Shown: piece after piece, positions 34,641 through 46,300 of the stretch
Layout of the letters: every line of letters begins with the position of its first letter
Position numbering within the stretch: the stretch's first letter is position 1
Assembly: GCF_002776525.5 (NCBI RefSeq)
Contig: NC_045434.1
Span: 117,639,587 to 117,703,586, forward strand
Source of the DNA: Piliocolobus tephrosceles
Taxonomy: Eukaryota > Chordata > Mammalia > Primates > Cercopithecidae
Reading direction: 5' to 3'
Length of the DNA stretch: 64,000 bases
Program-made: the position numbers and the translations under genes
Notes under the pieces: model-generated
What the model was told of the DNA's origin: nothing
The model's database searches: none
Seen by the model: only the letters and a program-made list of their open reading frames with translations

Positions 34641-35235
34641 CATTAAAGTAGAACTACAGTTTGATGGGACAGCAGTTTTAAAACAAATTGATGGTCCTGG
34701 TGAAGACTAAATATGGTTTGTTATCAGTGTGGCAAAAGGGCTAGTTATTTAAATGTTCTATGAATTGATGAGTAAAAGTAACAATTTTGCAGTTTAAAAA
34801 AGCACAGAATTAAAAAGTAGACAGAGATAGAAAAAATTGTAAATCATATTATAAAATGCCTGGTATACAATAAAAGCAATGGGATGAGATAATTATGAAA
34901 ATCTCCTAATTGTGGTTGAGAATCAGAAAAGCCACATAATGAAGTTTTCTTTCATAAAAGCTGAAGTGATTAATAGAATGTGATTATTATCTGCTTTTAT
35001 TAAACAAGATATCCCAAAGTCAATAAAAGGCCCTTGTCAGAGAAAGATAGACACCTATCACAAACACGAAAGCCTTAAATGTCTGCAAATCACCTGGTAA
35101 AGCCCTTTTTGATAAGAAACCATGCTTACTCTTTATTGTGCATCTATAAAATATTAGGAGATCAAAAACAGTAAAATTAAAAGATCATAATAGGGTCTTC
35201 ATTTGATATTTAACAAAAACAAAAACAGTAGTTTA
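34641..35235. other. Unassigned AT-rich DNA
   Basis: Nothing recognised. Confidence 0.45.
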
Positions 35236-35375
35236 CTTTCTCCCCATCACAACATTTGCTAAGTTATCACCAAAGGAAATTACTAGCAGTTTGCAGGAAG
35301 TTTCACTTCCTCCCCAACGACAATATTTGCAAAACTATCACAAAAGGACATAACCACCAGTTTGCAGAGGACAGA
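35236..35375. repeat. Two-copy ~70-bp tandem duplication
   Basis: Units at 35236-35305 and 35306-35375 share 'tccccatcac/tccccaacga', 'aacatttgc/caatatttgc', 'tatcac-aaagga' and 'agtttgcag' at a constant 70-bp offset. Diverged, so old. Not a known repeat to me. Confidence 0.8.
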
Positions 35376-35639
35376 GAATATCTGGACTGATGAAGGGGTG
35401 AGAAAACAAAAGTGGTATTTGACTAGCTGTTAGTATTATAATTAAAATGAAGATAATTAATCTAAACTGCCTATGTCTCATTAGAACCTTTAATTACCAT
35501 TTTATTACCTTTGAAATGATCAAAATAAGTATTTCATGCAGAGGGAAGGCATTCCCAAATTCAATACATCTAGTGTTTCTTATGTCAAAAAGAGGAAGAC
35601 TAACAATCTCTTTTAAAATGAAAAAGGAAACAAATAGAC

Positions 35640-36180
35640 TACCCACAAAAGAAATACAAGCACAGACAATAAACAGGAAAAGATGTTCAGTCTTAAGCTA
35701 GCCAAGGAAATACAAATTAGCATATAAATAGCATCCAATATTTGCCAATTTAAAAAAATTGTATTAATTATTAATATCAAAGATTTTTAAGGACATGAGA
35801 AAATGGAGAGTCTCTTGAAATGCTGTAAAATATAATTTTTCGAAGACTTTTGGGAAAATATTTTAGTAGTATCTATCAAGATTTTAAATAAAATGCATAA
35901 AAATTTTAACCCAGAAATTCCATTTTTAAATCTACTATCTGTAGATTTGCATCTCATATAGACCATAAATGTGGCTTTGCTAAGTAATATAACAAGAAAT
36001 TGCTCAACTCAACAACTATGTACTTATAGCAAACAATAAGGAATGTGTTGCATTCATTTTGCAAAAATTACTTGCAACAGTTTACATGCACAGACATAAC
36101 CAGAACAGATCAGACTTGGGGTGAGAGTTGGAAAGTATTTGTAAGATATAGTAAAGGGAAGTTTCTCATCCCTAATTTTT
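35640..36180 (+). mobile_element. Old L1M/HAL1 fragment
   Basis: 'aaacaggaaaagatgttcag' then 'ggaaatacaaattag' and later 'cccagaaattccatttttaa' are late-ORF2 L1 landmarks in order, much diverged. Confidence 0.55.
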
Positions 36181-36795
36181 TTAATCTTTATTCCTTACAG
36201 TTAATATTATCAGTAGTTTTATATCCCTGTGGATAATTTCTGGAAAATTCATTTCATGCTTTTTTTGCCAGAACTAAGAATAAGAGCATGATGTGTTTGT
36301 GTTATCACCTCTGAAAACTCACTTACCCTTTGCAATAAACTAAACATCTTTGAATTGTATTGAGAAACTTTTCTTAGAATTTAACGAGATACTGCATTGC
36401 ACAATTTTATGAGCATTATTTATGCTGTAATATGAACAGCGCAGTCTTCTGAGTTTATGTCTGGAGTAAGACTACTCAATTGACAAATACTAATGGCTAA
36501 ATTGGTTAGGAGGAGGAATGAGGGGAAGGAGATGATTTTGAAATGATAGAGAAAACCACACTTTCTGAATTAAATAGTATAATATTTGTGGTTAATATTA
36601 GTGAAGTATAAATTTAGTGCTGGGTGTCTACTCATCCTCAGTTTCAGATAATTTAGCACATGAGACTGAAATACATTACAATCTGAAGGATCCTTATTTA
36701 TTAATACAGTTACTTCTGTAATCACCCAATGAGTTCTTTCTATCTGCTGCAGTCATTGAGACTGCAATATTGCAGTAGAGAAATAGTTTCATTAA
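36181..36795. other. Unassigned AT-rich DNA
   Basis: Nothing confident. 36730-36795 has an LTR-like look ('gcaatattgcagtagagaaa') but is too short to assign. Confidence 0.4.
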
Positions 36796-36799
36796 TGCA

Positions 36800-39700
36800 G
36801 AGCTATCCAAGAAGACTCACTTTAAATATAAAGACACATAAAAATAAAAGTAAAGATATGGAGAAAGATATAATATGCTAATACTAATCAAAAGAAAGCA
36901 AAATTGGCTATATTAATATCAGACAGAGTGGACTTCAAAACAAGGGGAGCTATCAAGGATAAAGAAGGATGTTACATAATGATAAATGGAACAATTTCTT
37001 CAAGAAGATGTAACAATAGTTAACATGCATACACTTAACAAGACAGCATCAAAATATGTGCAGCAAAAACTGGTCAACCTTTAATAAGAAACTGATAAAA
37101 CAACTATTATAGTCAGATGTTTTAACACTCCTGTACCACACATATATAGCTCCATTAGGCAGAAACTCAGTAAGGACATAGAAAAACTCAACAGTACACC
37201 TGAATATAGTTGACATCTATAAACAAATTCATCCAACAGCAGCAGAAAACACATTTTTCTCAAGCTCCCATGAAAGTTCCATGAAGATAAACTGTATTTC
37301 AGCCATAAAACACACTGTAACAAATTTAAAATAATTCTTAAAAAACATGTAATGTCTGCTCTTAGACTACAATGGAATTAAACTGGAAATCAACAACAGA
37401 AAGATAACTGAAAAATCCCCAAATACATGGTGATTAAACAACACTCTTAGAAATAAAACAAGAGCCGAAGGAAAAAAAAAAACTCAAGAGAAATTCAAAA
37501 GTACTTTAAACTAAATGAAAATGGAAACACAACTTTTAAAGACTTGTGGGATGCAAATCGTGAAAGCAGTGTTTATGGGGAAATGTACAGCATTGAATGC
37601 ATATTTTAGAAAATAAGGAGGATTTAAAGTCAATTATCTAAGCTTCTACTTTAAGAAAATTTTAAAAAGAAGAGAAAATTAAACTTAAATTAAGCAGAAA
37701 ATATGTAATAAAAATTAGAGCAAAAATTAGTAAAATTGAAAATAAGGTATCCTTAGAGAAAATCCACAATATCAAAAGCTTGTTCTTTGAAAAGATCAAT
37801 AGAATTAATAAGTCTGTAGCTAGGTAAACTAAGAGAGAGAGAGGACACAAATTACTAATATCAGATATGAAAGAAAGGACATTAATATAGATTTGATATA
37901 CAAAAATAATAATAAAATAATACAACAAACAACATTATACCCCCAAATTTTACAATATAGGTGAAAGGAACCAATTCATTGAGAGAAACAATATGCCCAA
38001 ATTTACTTAAGAACCCATAGATTGTGGGACTAGCCTGTGTCTGTTAAAGAAATCGAATCAAAAATAAATAAACTTCCAAAACAGAAAATATTAGACTCAA
38101 TAGATACGCTGATGAATTCCACTGAATGTTTAAGCAAGAAAATCATACCAATTTTCTACAATCTCTTTCAGAAGATAGAAGCACAGAAAATATTGCCTGT
38201 TCTATGGAGCCACATCACTCTAGTAGCAAAATGTTACAAAGACATTACAAGAAAAGAAAATGACAGGCCAATTCTTTCTTGAACACACATGCAAAAATCC
38301 TTAACAAAATATTAGCAAATCAAATCGCAAAAATATTTTTAAAAATTCTATATCACAAGCAAGTGGGGTTTACCTAATGGATGCAAAGCTGATTCAACAT
38401 TCAAAAATCAATTAATGCAATCAATTATATCAGCAGGCTAAAAAAGAAAAATCACATGATCGTATCAATAGATGTAGAAGAAGCATTTGACAAAAATCCA
38501 ACACCCGTACATAAATAAAAACTCTCAGTACACTAGGAAAAAAGGGGAACTCATTCAAGTCAGCAAAGAATATATACAAAGCACCAATCTATCAAATTTA
38601 ATAGTGAGAAACTGGAAGCTTTCCACTAACATCAGGAAGAAGGCAAGGATGTACCCCCTTACCACTGTTTTTCAACATCACACTGGATGCCCTTATTAAT
38701 TCAAAAAGAGAAGTATAAGGAGTAAATATATACTGATAAAGAAACAATAATTAAAACTTTTTGTATACAAATGACATGATTGTCTTTTTAGAAAATCTAA
38801 AAGAATCAATAAAAATTATTAGAGCTAATAAGCAGTTATAGAAAGGTTGTAGGATGCAAGGTTAATATATGAAAGTTGATTGTTTTTCAATACCAACAAT
38901 GAATAAGTGTAATTTGAAATTAAAATCACAATACCATTTATATTCACAATTCCCCAAATAAAATACTTAGTTATAAATCTAACGAGATTTTATGAAGAAA
39001 ATTATAAAACACTGATGAAAGAAATTAGAGAACTAAATAAATGAAGAGCTACTCCTTGCTCATGGATAAGAAAATGAAATATTGTCCAGATGTCAGTATT
39101 TCCCAACTCGATCTCTAGATTCAATGCAATCTCCATCAAAATTCCAGCAAGTTATTTACTGGATATTGATAAACTGATTCTAAAGTTTATATAGAGAGAC
39201 AATATAGTCAACACAATCTTGAAAGAGAACAAAGTTAGAGGACTGACATTACTTGACTGCAATACTTAATATAAAATGATAGTAATCAAGACAGTGTGGT
39301 ATTGGTGAAAAAAATAAACACAAAGAATAACAGAAATGAACAAAGAGCCCAAACCTGTACCCAAATAAATATAGTCAACTGATCTTTGTCAAAGAAGCAA
39401 AGGTAATACCATGGAGGAAAGATTATCTTTTAAACAAATGGTTCTGAGACAAGTGGACATCCAATGCCAAAAAAAAAAAAAAAAAAATCTTGTAGACCTT
39501 TTATCCTCTGCAGAAATTAACTCAAAATGGCTCACAGAGCTAAATGCAAAATGCAAAACTATGAAATTCCTAGAAAATATCATAGGAGAAACTCTAGATG
39601 ATCTTGGGTTTGGCTATTACTTTTTACATGCAACATTGTTTAGATAGCACAGCAATCCATGAAAATAAGAACTGATAAACTACACTTCATTAAAATTTCT

Positions 39701-40800
39701 GCTTTGTGAAAGACACAAGAGAATAAAAAGACAAGTCACAATCTGGGGGAAAATATTTGCAAAAGACGTATCTCACAAAAGACTGTTACCCAAAATGTGC
39801 AAAGAACTCCTAAAACAACAAGAAAACATACAATCTATTAGAAAGTGCATCAAAATTTTAACAAAAATATAATCAAAGAAGATATACCAATGGCAAATAG
39901 ACGTACATAAAGATGCTCCATGTTATTTGTCATCATGAAAATGCAAGTTAAAATGACAAAGAGAAATCATTACACTGCTATTAGAATGCTCAAAATCCAA
40001 AACACAGGCAACATCAAATGCTGGAGAGAATGTGGAGGAATAGGGACCCTCATTCATATCTGCTGGGAATGTAAAATGGTCCACCCACTTCCAAATATAA
40101 CTTGGTCATTGCTTATGAAACTAAACATACTCTTAACATGTAATGCAGCAATCATCCTCTTTGATAGTTACCCAAAGGAGTTGAAAACATGTCCACACAA
40201 AGCCTGCACATGGATATTTATAGCCACTTTCATCGTAATAGCCAAAACATAGAAGCAACCAAGATGTTCTTGAGTAGGTGAATGCATAAATAAACTCTAG
40301 TACATCCTGTCAATAGAATATTATTCAATGCTAAGAAAAAACGTTACTATGTGAAAAAGGTCAGTCTGAAAAGATTATATACTGCATGATTTCTACTATG
40401 ACATTCTGAAAAGGGAAAACTGTGGAGACAGGAAAAGGATTACTGAATATCAGGAGGCAGGAACGAGAGAGAGGAATGTATAGTTAGAACATAAAAAATT
40501 ATTGGGGCAGTGAAAATAATCTTTGTGATTCTATAATGGTGGATACATATCTTTATACATTTTTCCAAATCCATATAATGAGAAGGAACTCTAATGTGGG
40601 CTATAGTCTCCAGGTGATAATGATGTACCAGTGTAAGTTCATCAGTTGTAACAAAGATACCACTTTGATGGAGGATGTTGAATATGAGAGAAGTTGTGCA
40701 TGCTTTAGGTGAGGAAACATATGGGAAATCTCTGTACTTTCCTGTCTATTTTATTTCGATCCTCAATTTGCTCTTAAAAAATGTCTTCAAAAAAATAAAT
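36800..40800 (+). mobile_element. L1MB-like LINE, 5'-truncated, ~4 kb
   Basis: Collinear sense ORF2 from within the endonuclease domain ('ggctatattaatatcagaca', 'cacaatggaattaaactgga'-like) through reverse transcriptase to the C-terminal region, then a 3' UTR ending 'gtaacaaagataccactttg' and 'ggaaatctctgtactttcct'. The RT core box at 38764-38775 reads YTND in place of FADD. ORF2 is broken into short frames. The surviving pieces are 38037-38282 and 38487-38699 (RT region) and 39411-39647 and 39920-40252 (after RT; the last has the Cys-rich 'CWRECGG...HICWECK' pattern). ORF1 and the 5' UTR are absent. A dead copy. Confidence 0.9.
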
Positions 40801-40904
40801 AGACTAAATCCTCTCCAATACAACAATGTGTGGGCCAAACAAAATATGTCTGTGATTCAGAGTCATTTGTGAATTGCCAGTTTAAAATCTCTGATTTGGA
40901 AGAG

Positions 40905-41035
40905 ATAACAGGTTCTGAAAGAGAAAGCAGCCCTTGCTTTGATTACTGGCTTTGCCATAAAATAAGTATGTTTGGGTAACTGTACCTCAGTTTCATCACG
41001 TGGTCAAAGGAATCACCTGCTCTATGTATGCCTTG
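40905..41035 (+). mobile_element. MIR SINE fragment
   Basis: 'actggctttgccataaaata' then 'gtttgggtaactgtacctca' and 'gtttcatcac' match the MIR core. Confidence 0.6.
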
Positions 41036-41654
41036 AGCTTTTCTGTTTTATTTTTCTTTTATTAAACAAATAATAATTCTGACAGGAGAGAATGGAGACA
41101 AGATAGTAATCTTATGGAGTGCACTCACCAGAGAACAGCTGAGCTTTTAGTCAATGTAAGCACATTATGATTCACGGATACCTACAGCAGTGTCATTAAT
41201 ACTAAGAAGTGCTTTTATGCATGAGAAACACATTATTTTGTTTGTCTGATCATCTGATTTTCAAGGAGTTATAGTTAATGAAAAAATAATCATTTTATAC
41301 ACTGTTTTTTTATGCTTCCAAAGCCATGTGATTGGTCCAGAGAGAACACAAGATTATGCCAAGCCAATGAGTCCCTTCACCAGGATTCTGAAATTAAGAA
41401 AAAGAGAACATTTATCTTGCATTAAAAGTCAGGAGCTGATAGACGGGCCAAAGGACCACTAAGCAACCGAAGAGAAAAGAATGAGAGGAAAACAACAAAG
41501 TATAAAGGCTGGAGGATGTAGGATCTTTGATTTTTCCTTTTATAACCCAATGTCCATTCAAATAATTGGCCCTAAGTAGATAGGTAACATACATCTTTTA
41601 AGTAAATTAATGAATGAATGATATATATTACCATGAGTAATTTATATCATAAAA
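41036..41654. other. Unassigned AT-rich DNA
   Basis: Nothing recognised. Confidence 0.45.
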
Positions 41655-41665
41655 ATTATAATGCA

Positions 41666-41957
41666 CGTGGCTCACACATGTAATCCCAGCACTTTGGGAA
41701 GCTGAGGTGGTCGGATCACCTGAGGTTGGGAGTTTGAGACCACCCTGACCAAAATAAGAGAAACCCTGTCTCTACTAAAAATACATAATTAGCCAGGTGT
41801 GGTGGCACATGCCTGTAATTCCAGCTACTCAGGAGGCTGAGGCAGGCGAATTGCTTAACCCCGGGGGGCCAAGATTGCAGTGAGCCGGAGATCGCGCCAT
41901 TGCACTCCAGCCTGGGCAACAAGAGGGAAGCTCCGTCTTAAAATAATAATAATTATT
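41666..41957 (+). mobile_element. AluS, lacking about the first ten bases
   Basis: Both arms, 'cggatcacctgaggttggga' (S-type), tail of AAT units. Target copies 'attataatgca' at 41655-41665 and 41958-41968, exact. The 5' truncation of roughly ten bases lies inside a proper duplication, so it arose at insertion. Confidence 0.95.
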
Positions 41958-41968
41958 ATTATAATGCA

Positions 41969-42879
41969 TAATTTTTATTTTGCCTCATCATAATCAAAGA
42001 TTTCCTTCCTTTTTATCCTTTTTTAGAAACGTATTTGCTATACAGAACCAATTTCATGTTTTAGGTGTGGCACATTTCTCTTCCACTGCCAGTCATTGAC
42101 AAAAGCACATGATCCAGGCCAGGTTAATGAGAAGATTTTGTCTACCTATAAACAGAATTTTTCTCAGTAAGAGTTCCAGGTTCAGGATGGTTTGGACCAA
42201 GCAGAATCAGGTTATTCACTATGGTTTGTTGCATTAATAGATGGCAACAAGTGTGTTATTTTAGTGCTAGCTGAGGTATTTGTTACTTGTAGGTAGAACC
42301 AGTCTGGGAATTAAGTGAGTATAGTATGAGTTGGACAAAATGATAGGTGAACAAACGTTTAAATTTATATCCTTGAATTCAGCTATTCCTAAAATTAGAT
42401 TTGTTATCTGAAATCGATCAATAAGTTCTTCCTCAGCTTAAATTGAATTGGGTTTCTGTCATTTACGTAAATGAGACCTGATAATACAAAAATTATTTTA
42501 AGAAATGTAGAAAGTTATATTTTGTTTATTATTCAATAATAGCTTTTATTTGATTCTAAAAACTTCCCCAAGGCAAAATTTCCAAAGTACTTAAAGTGCT
42601 GAACTGTGTTATAAAATTTTTCATCCATTACATTGAGAAGTACTGGCTCAAAGTATTTGAAACCTCAGCTCTGCTTCTTCACTCCAAGCAACATGCCCCT
42701 GGAGTTAGCCACTCCAAACAATATGCATTCTAAGTAAAAGAAGTGGCACAACACAACTTCATAAAAAGTCCTCAGCCCACCCTTTCAACCAGATTACCAC
42801 ACCAAAAGCTTCCATTTCAGAGATTCTAGAGCCATTAAGATATATTTATATACCAAACTTCTCCAATGAAGATTTATCC
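41969..42879. other. Unassigned AT-rich DNA
   Basis: Nothing recognised. Confidence 0.45.
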
Positions 42880-43080
42880 ATTCAACCTATCAGTTAACAG
42901 TGTTTGTTCAGTATCTATTATTGTGTGGCATGCATCATGTGGGGCTCTCAGGATATAAAGAAGAGTCAAATAAACTGCCAAATCCATGGGAATCATGTTA
43001 AAATAAGAAAAATGGACAAAAGAAAAAACAATTGCAATACACTGTAATAGAGGTTATAATGTATGTTTACAGGGAGTGTT
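42880..43080 (-). mobile_element. Possible L2 3' end, antisense
   Basis: 'ttcagtatctattattgtgt' and 'ctctcaggatataaagaaga' loosely follow the antisense L2 tail. Much diverged. Confidence 0.4.
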
Positions 43081-44564
43081 TCATAAGAAACTGTTTTGCT
43101 ATCCTGCAGTAGGGTGTGTGTGTCTGTGTATTTGTGTGTGTGAGTTTCCAAAAAAAGCCAGTCTTCCCACATATAAGGTATGCATAGTTTTATATAAAGT
43201 ATTTCTGGAACTTTTATTTATTTTTGATTACTAAATAATTGAATATTCCCCCAAAGACCTAGAAGACAAAACATAACCAGGGAGCACATGTTCCCATACC
43301 TGTTTAGTCACGAAGTTTCTTTTATTGTCTATTTAAGTTCAAGTTAATATAGACTGAGATTCATTAAGCTTTTCAGAATTATTAAATTTAGTAAAACAAA
43401 GAGTTATGATGTATATATTATGTGATTATTTATCTAAAAATAAAAATATATACTTTTATCATCAAATACTACTTACTTTTAGAAGTAGACTTTTCCTAGA
43501 CTCATCATTTTAAGAAAAGTACATTGTTTCAAGCACTCTTTTAATATTAATATTAACACAATATGGGACAACTCCTAGGAGAATTAATAGCCTTTAGTAT
43601 CTGATAAACAAAGAGGACTGTTTGAGTAACTAGTCTCTGTTCATGAGTAGAAAGTCTGTGGCTGTGCAGATGTAGAGATATGGTCCAGAGTTCTGATCAT
43701 TAAAATCAGAGAGGTATGCTCATCCAAGATTAAGGCTATATATGATCTCTGTGGTCCAGGTGGATTCTGCTTCTTCTGAGCGTGGTGGAAGGAGTCCTCG
43801 AATGAAGCAAGAATGTCAGCTAGCATTGGTAAGGCTGGACTGAAGCCAAGGAAAAGAAACAATTGTCTCTCCAAGATGCAGTGGCAAAGAAATTTATACC
43901 CTAGAACAGGTCACCTATTTAATTCTGTATCTGGAAACTCTACTTTGGCAAATTATGATGCTGGAATATGTCCTGCCTTTTAATAGAGTATGCATGTGCA
44001 GAATCTTTAAAACCTGAATCTTTAAAATTTGCATACTGTCTGGGGTGCATTCTCGCTGCACCTGGCAGAAAGCTCCATCTGTTTCATGTTGCCTCAGGCA
44101 CTGTCCAGTTCCCTCTAAGCTCCCCATGCACCAGTCTCCTCTTGCTTGCCTTAGAGTATTTCACTCTCTCACACATATCTGGTTTAGATGATTCCTCCAT
44201 ATTGTCTTCATCTGACCATGTAGCTTCTCTACTTCTAAACTCCTTTCAATTTAGAAGAGTCTCATTAAAGAATCTAAGACAATATTCTAAATGCATTTAG
44301 CAATAAGGAATAGAAATGAGTATGCATGTTAGCATTCAGAAGTGATGTATTAGAACCCTTTTATTGCAAGCATCACTAATGCATAGACCCCGAAAAGCTA
44401 TACGCCAAAACATAAATTGCACATATAACAAAATCCTAATATAAAATAGCATGAAAACAGATATTAGTCTGTGTCTCAGTAGCCACGTTAAGAGGCTGAA
44501 TAGTCTGTGATGACAATGATAGACTTGTAATCATGAGCATTTGTCACCGTCTACAGATACAAAA
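43081..44564. other. Unassigned DNA; 43640-44300 more complex than its surroundings
   Basis: No confident repeat. 43640-44300 is less AT-rich and carries two medium frames: minus-strand 43641-43874 (77 codons) and plus-strand 43968-44300 (110 codons). Neither has a recognisable domain, splice context or codon bias I can defend. It may be an unrecognised LTR or a conserved noncoding segment. Confidence 0.4.
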
Positions 44565-44680
44565 TGCATAGTTCCTTTTTTGGCTTTGCCATTGACTGTT
44601 CTTATGTAAGTAAATTAACCTCTGTGACACATGACTTGCTACCTTTCTGTTTCACGGTAAGACTTTAAAGATTTGGATGA
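44565..44680 (+). mobile_element. Possible MIR fragment
   Basis: 'tggctttgccattgactgtt' then 'gtaaattaacctctgtgaca' resemble the MIR core. Short. Confidence 0.42.
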
Positions 44681-45554
44681 ACATAAGTTAGTAAATCTTT
44701 GTTTATTAAGTAGCTAACATCCAAAAATGGAAGATAGAATATAAAATAATGCATTCCCAAGTGTGATAATCAACTATATTGCATTGTTGATAATTTTGCA
44801 AAGTAGTCATTGATGGCAGAATTTTTTTAAGTTCTGGTTACTTATTTTTTTATTATTTGTTAAAGCAATTCTTTATAAATATCTGTATTCCTTTATTAAC
44901 AGATCACATTGGATAATAAAAATATTCTGTTGAATTTGAATCAATGTAGTAAGAAAATAAGTTTTTACCTAAAAAGAACTAGCATTGATTTACATTTACA
45001 GTTAAGTACGTCTATTGATATAAATTTGCTTGGCAGAAAACATGTTGTGTTTTATCCTGATCTTACATTTGGAAATTTGTGTAGATCTACCCTGAACCTT
45101 ATTTAGGTTAAGTTTTATTCTTCAAAGTTGTAAATAGCTTCTTTCAACCTGTATATTCAAGGTTACTAGGTGAAAAAATTTTTTAAAAAATCCATAAAAT
45201 ATTTTCTTCTACAGTATAATAAATAGTGGGGGAAACATGTTTATCCCTAAATATAAAACTTTAATTAAAAGTGGTCATAAAGGCTTTATTTAGAAAAATA
45301 CGGAGAAAATTATTCAATGTTGCCACCTTCAGGACAAATTTTAAAATAGCAGTGAAAAGCATAGGACTTAAGATTTTTTTTTTTTTTCTTTTTGCCATGA
45401 TTAAGTATTTGCTCTACAATATTGATGCAAGGTTAACTGCTTATGCTTTTTAAGACAGCGAAACATCTGACTTTTAAAAATTGTTCTCATACTCAAATAT
45501 GTGCCTGAAAAACTTCACCTAAAGTATACTTATCTATTAGTTCCCTGCTGATAG
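44681..45554. other. Unassigned AT-rich DNA
   Basis: Nothing recognised. Confidence 0.45.
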
Positions 45555-45845
45555 AAATTTATTTAATATTTAAGACATATTGTTTGAGTATTTCTATGTA
45601 TCAGGCACTGTGCTAGGTGCTGGAAATACAAAGATGACTTAAACATTTGAAAATTCCCAAGAAGTCTACATTCCAAGAAAGGGAATCAATAATACATAAA
45701 TAGAATATTCCACCAGCACGATAGGTGTTCTGATAGACATAAATAGACAATTGTGGGGGAACATGAGCTATACACCTTAGCCAGGAGAGTAAACAGAGGG
45801 ACAGCAGGAAAAGTCATGCTGCAGGTGACAACCAAACTTAGTCTG
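45555..45845 (-). mobile_element. L2 3' end, antisense
   Basis: 'tttgagtatttctatgtatc', 'aggcactgtgctaggtgctg' and 'gaaatacaaagatgac' are the antisense L2 tail. 'ccaagaagtctacattccaa' continues in order. Confidence 0.7.
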
Positions 45846-45961
45846 TTATTACAATAATTTTGAGAAATAATTTAGAGTAAAGTTATTTAAATTGTTTTCC
45901 ATTTGCTTATTTCTATTAACCTAAAGAAAAGAGAGGGAGAAAAAAAGAGTGCTAAGAAATA

Positions 45962-46300
45962 GGCCGGGAGCGGTGGCTCAAGCCTGTAATCCCAGCACTT
46001 TGGGAGGCCGAGACGGGCGGATCACGAGGTCAGGAGATCGAGACCATCCTGGCTAACCTGGTGAAACCCCGTCTCTACTAAAAAATACAAAAAACTAGCC
46101 CGGCGAGGTGGCGGGCGCCTGTAGTGCCAGCTGCTCGGGAGGCTGAGGCAGGAGAATGGCGTGAACCCGGGAGGCGGAGCTTGCAGTGAGCTGAGATCTG
46201 GCCACTGCACTCCAGCCTGGGCGACAGAGCAAGACTCCCTCTCAAAAAAAAAATAAATAAATAAAAAAGAATAAAAAATAAAAAAATAAAAAATTATCAT
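45962..46300 (+). mobile_element. AluYR-type Alu, full length
   Basis: Little-diverged Alu with monkey-specific changes: 'ggctcaagcctgtaatccca', 'cggcgaggtggcgggcgcct', and 'gctgagatctggccactgca' (from ccgg). A-rich tail with AAAT units reaches about 46300. No clear target duplication because the target is A-rich. Confidence 0.96.

Noticed and set aside
39920..40252. 110-codon frame with a Cys/His pattern that could suggest a zinc-finger protein
   Set aside because: It is the C-terminal Cys-rich part of L1 ORF2 inside the L1MB-like relic.
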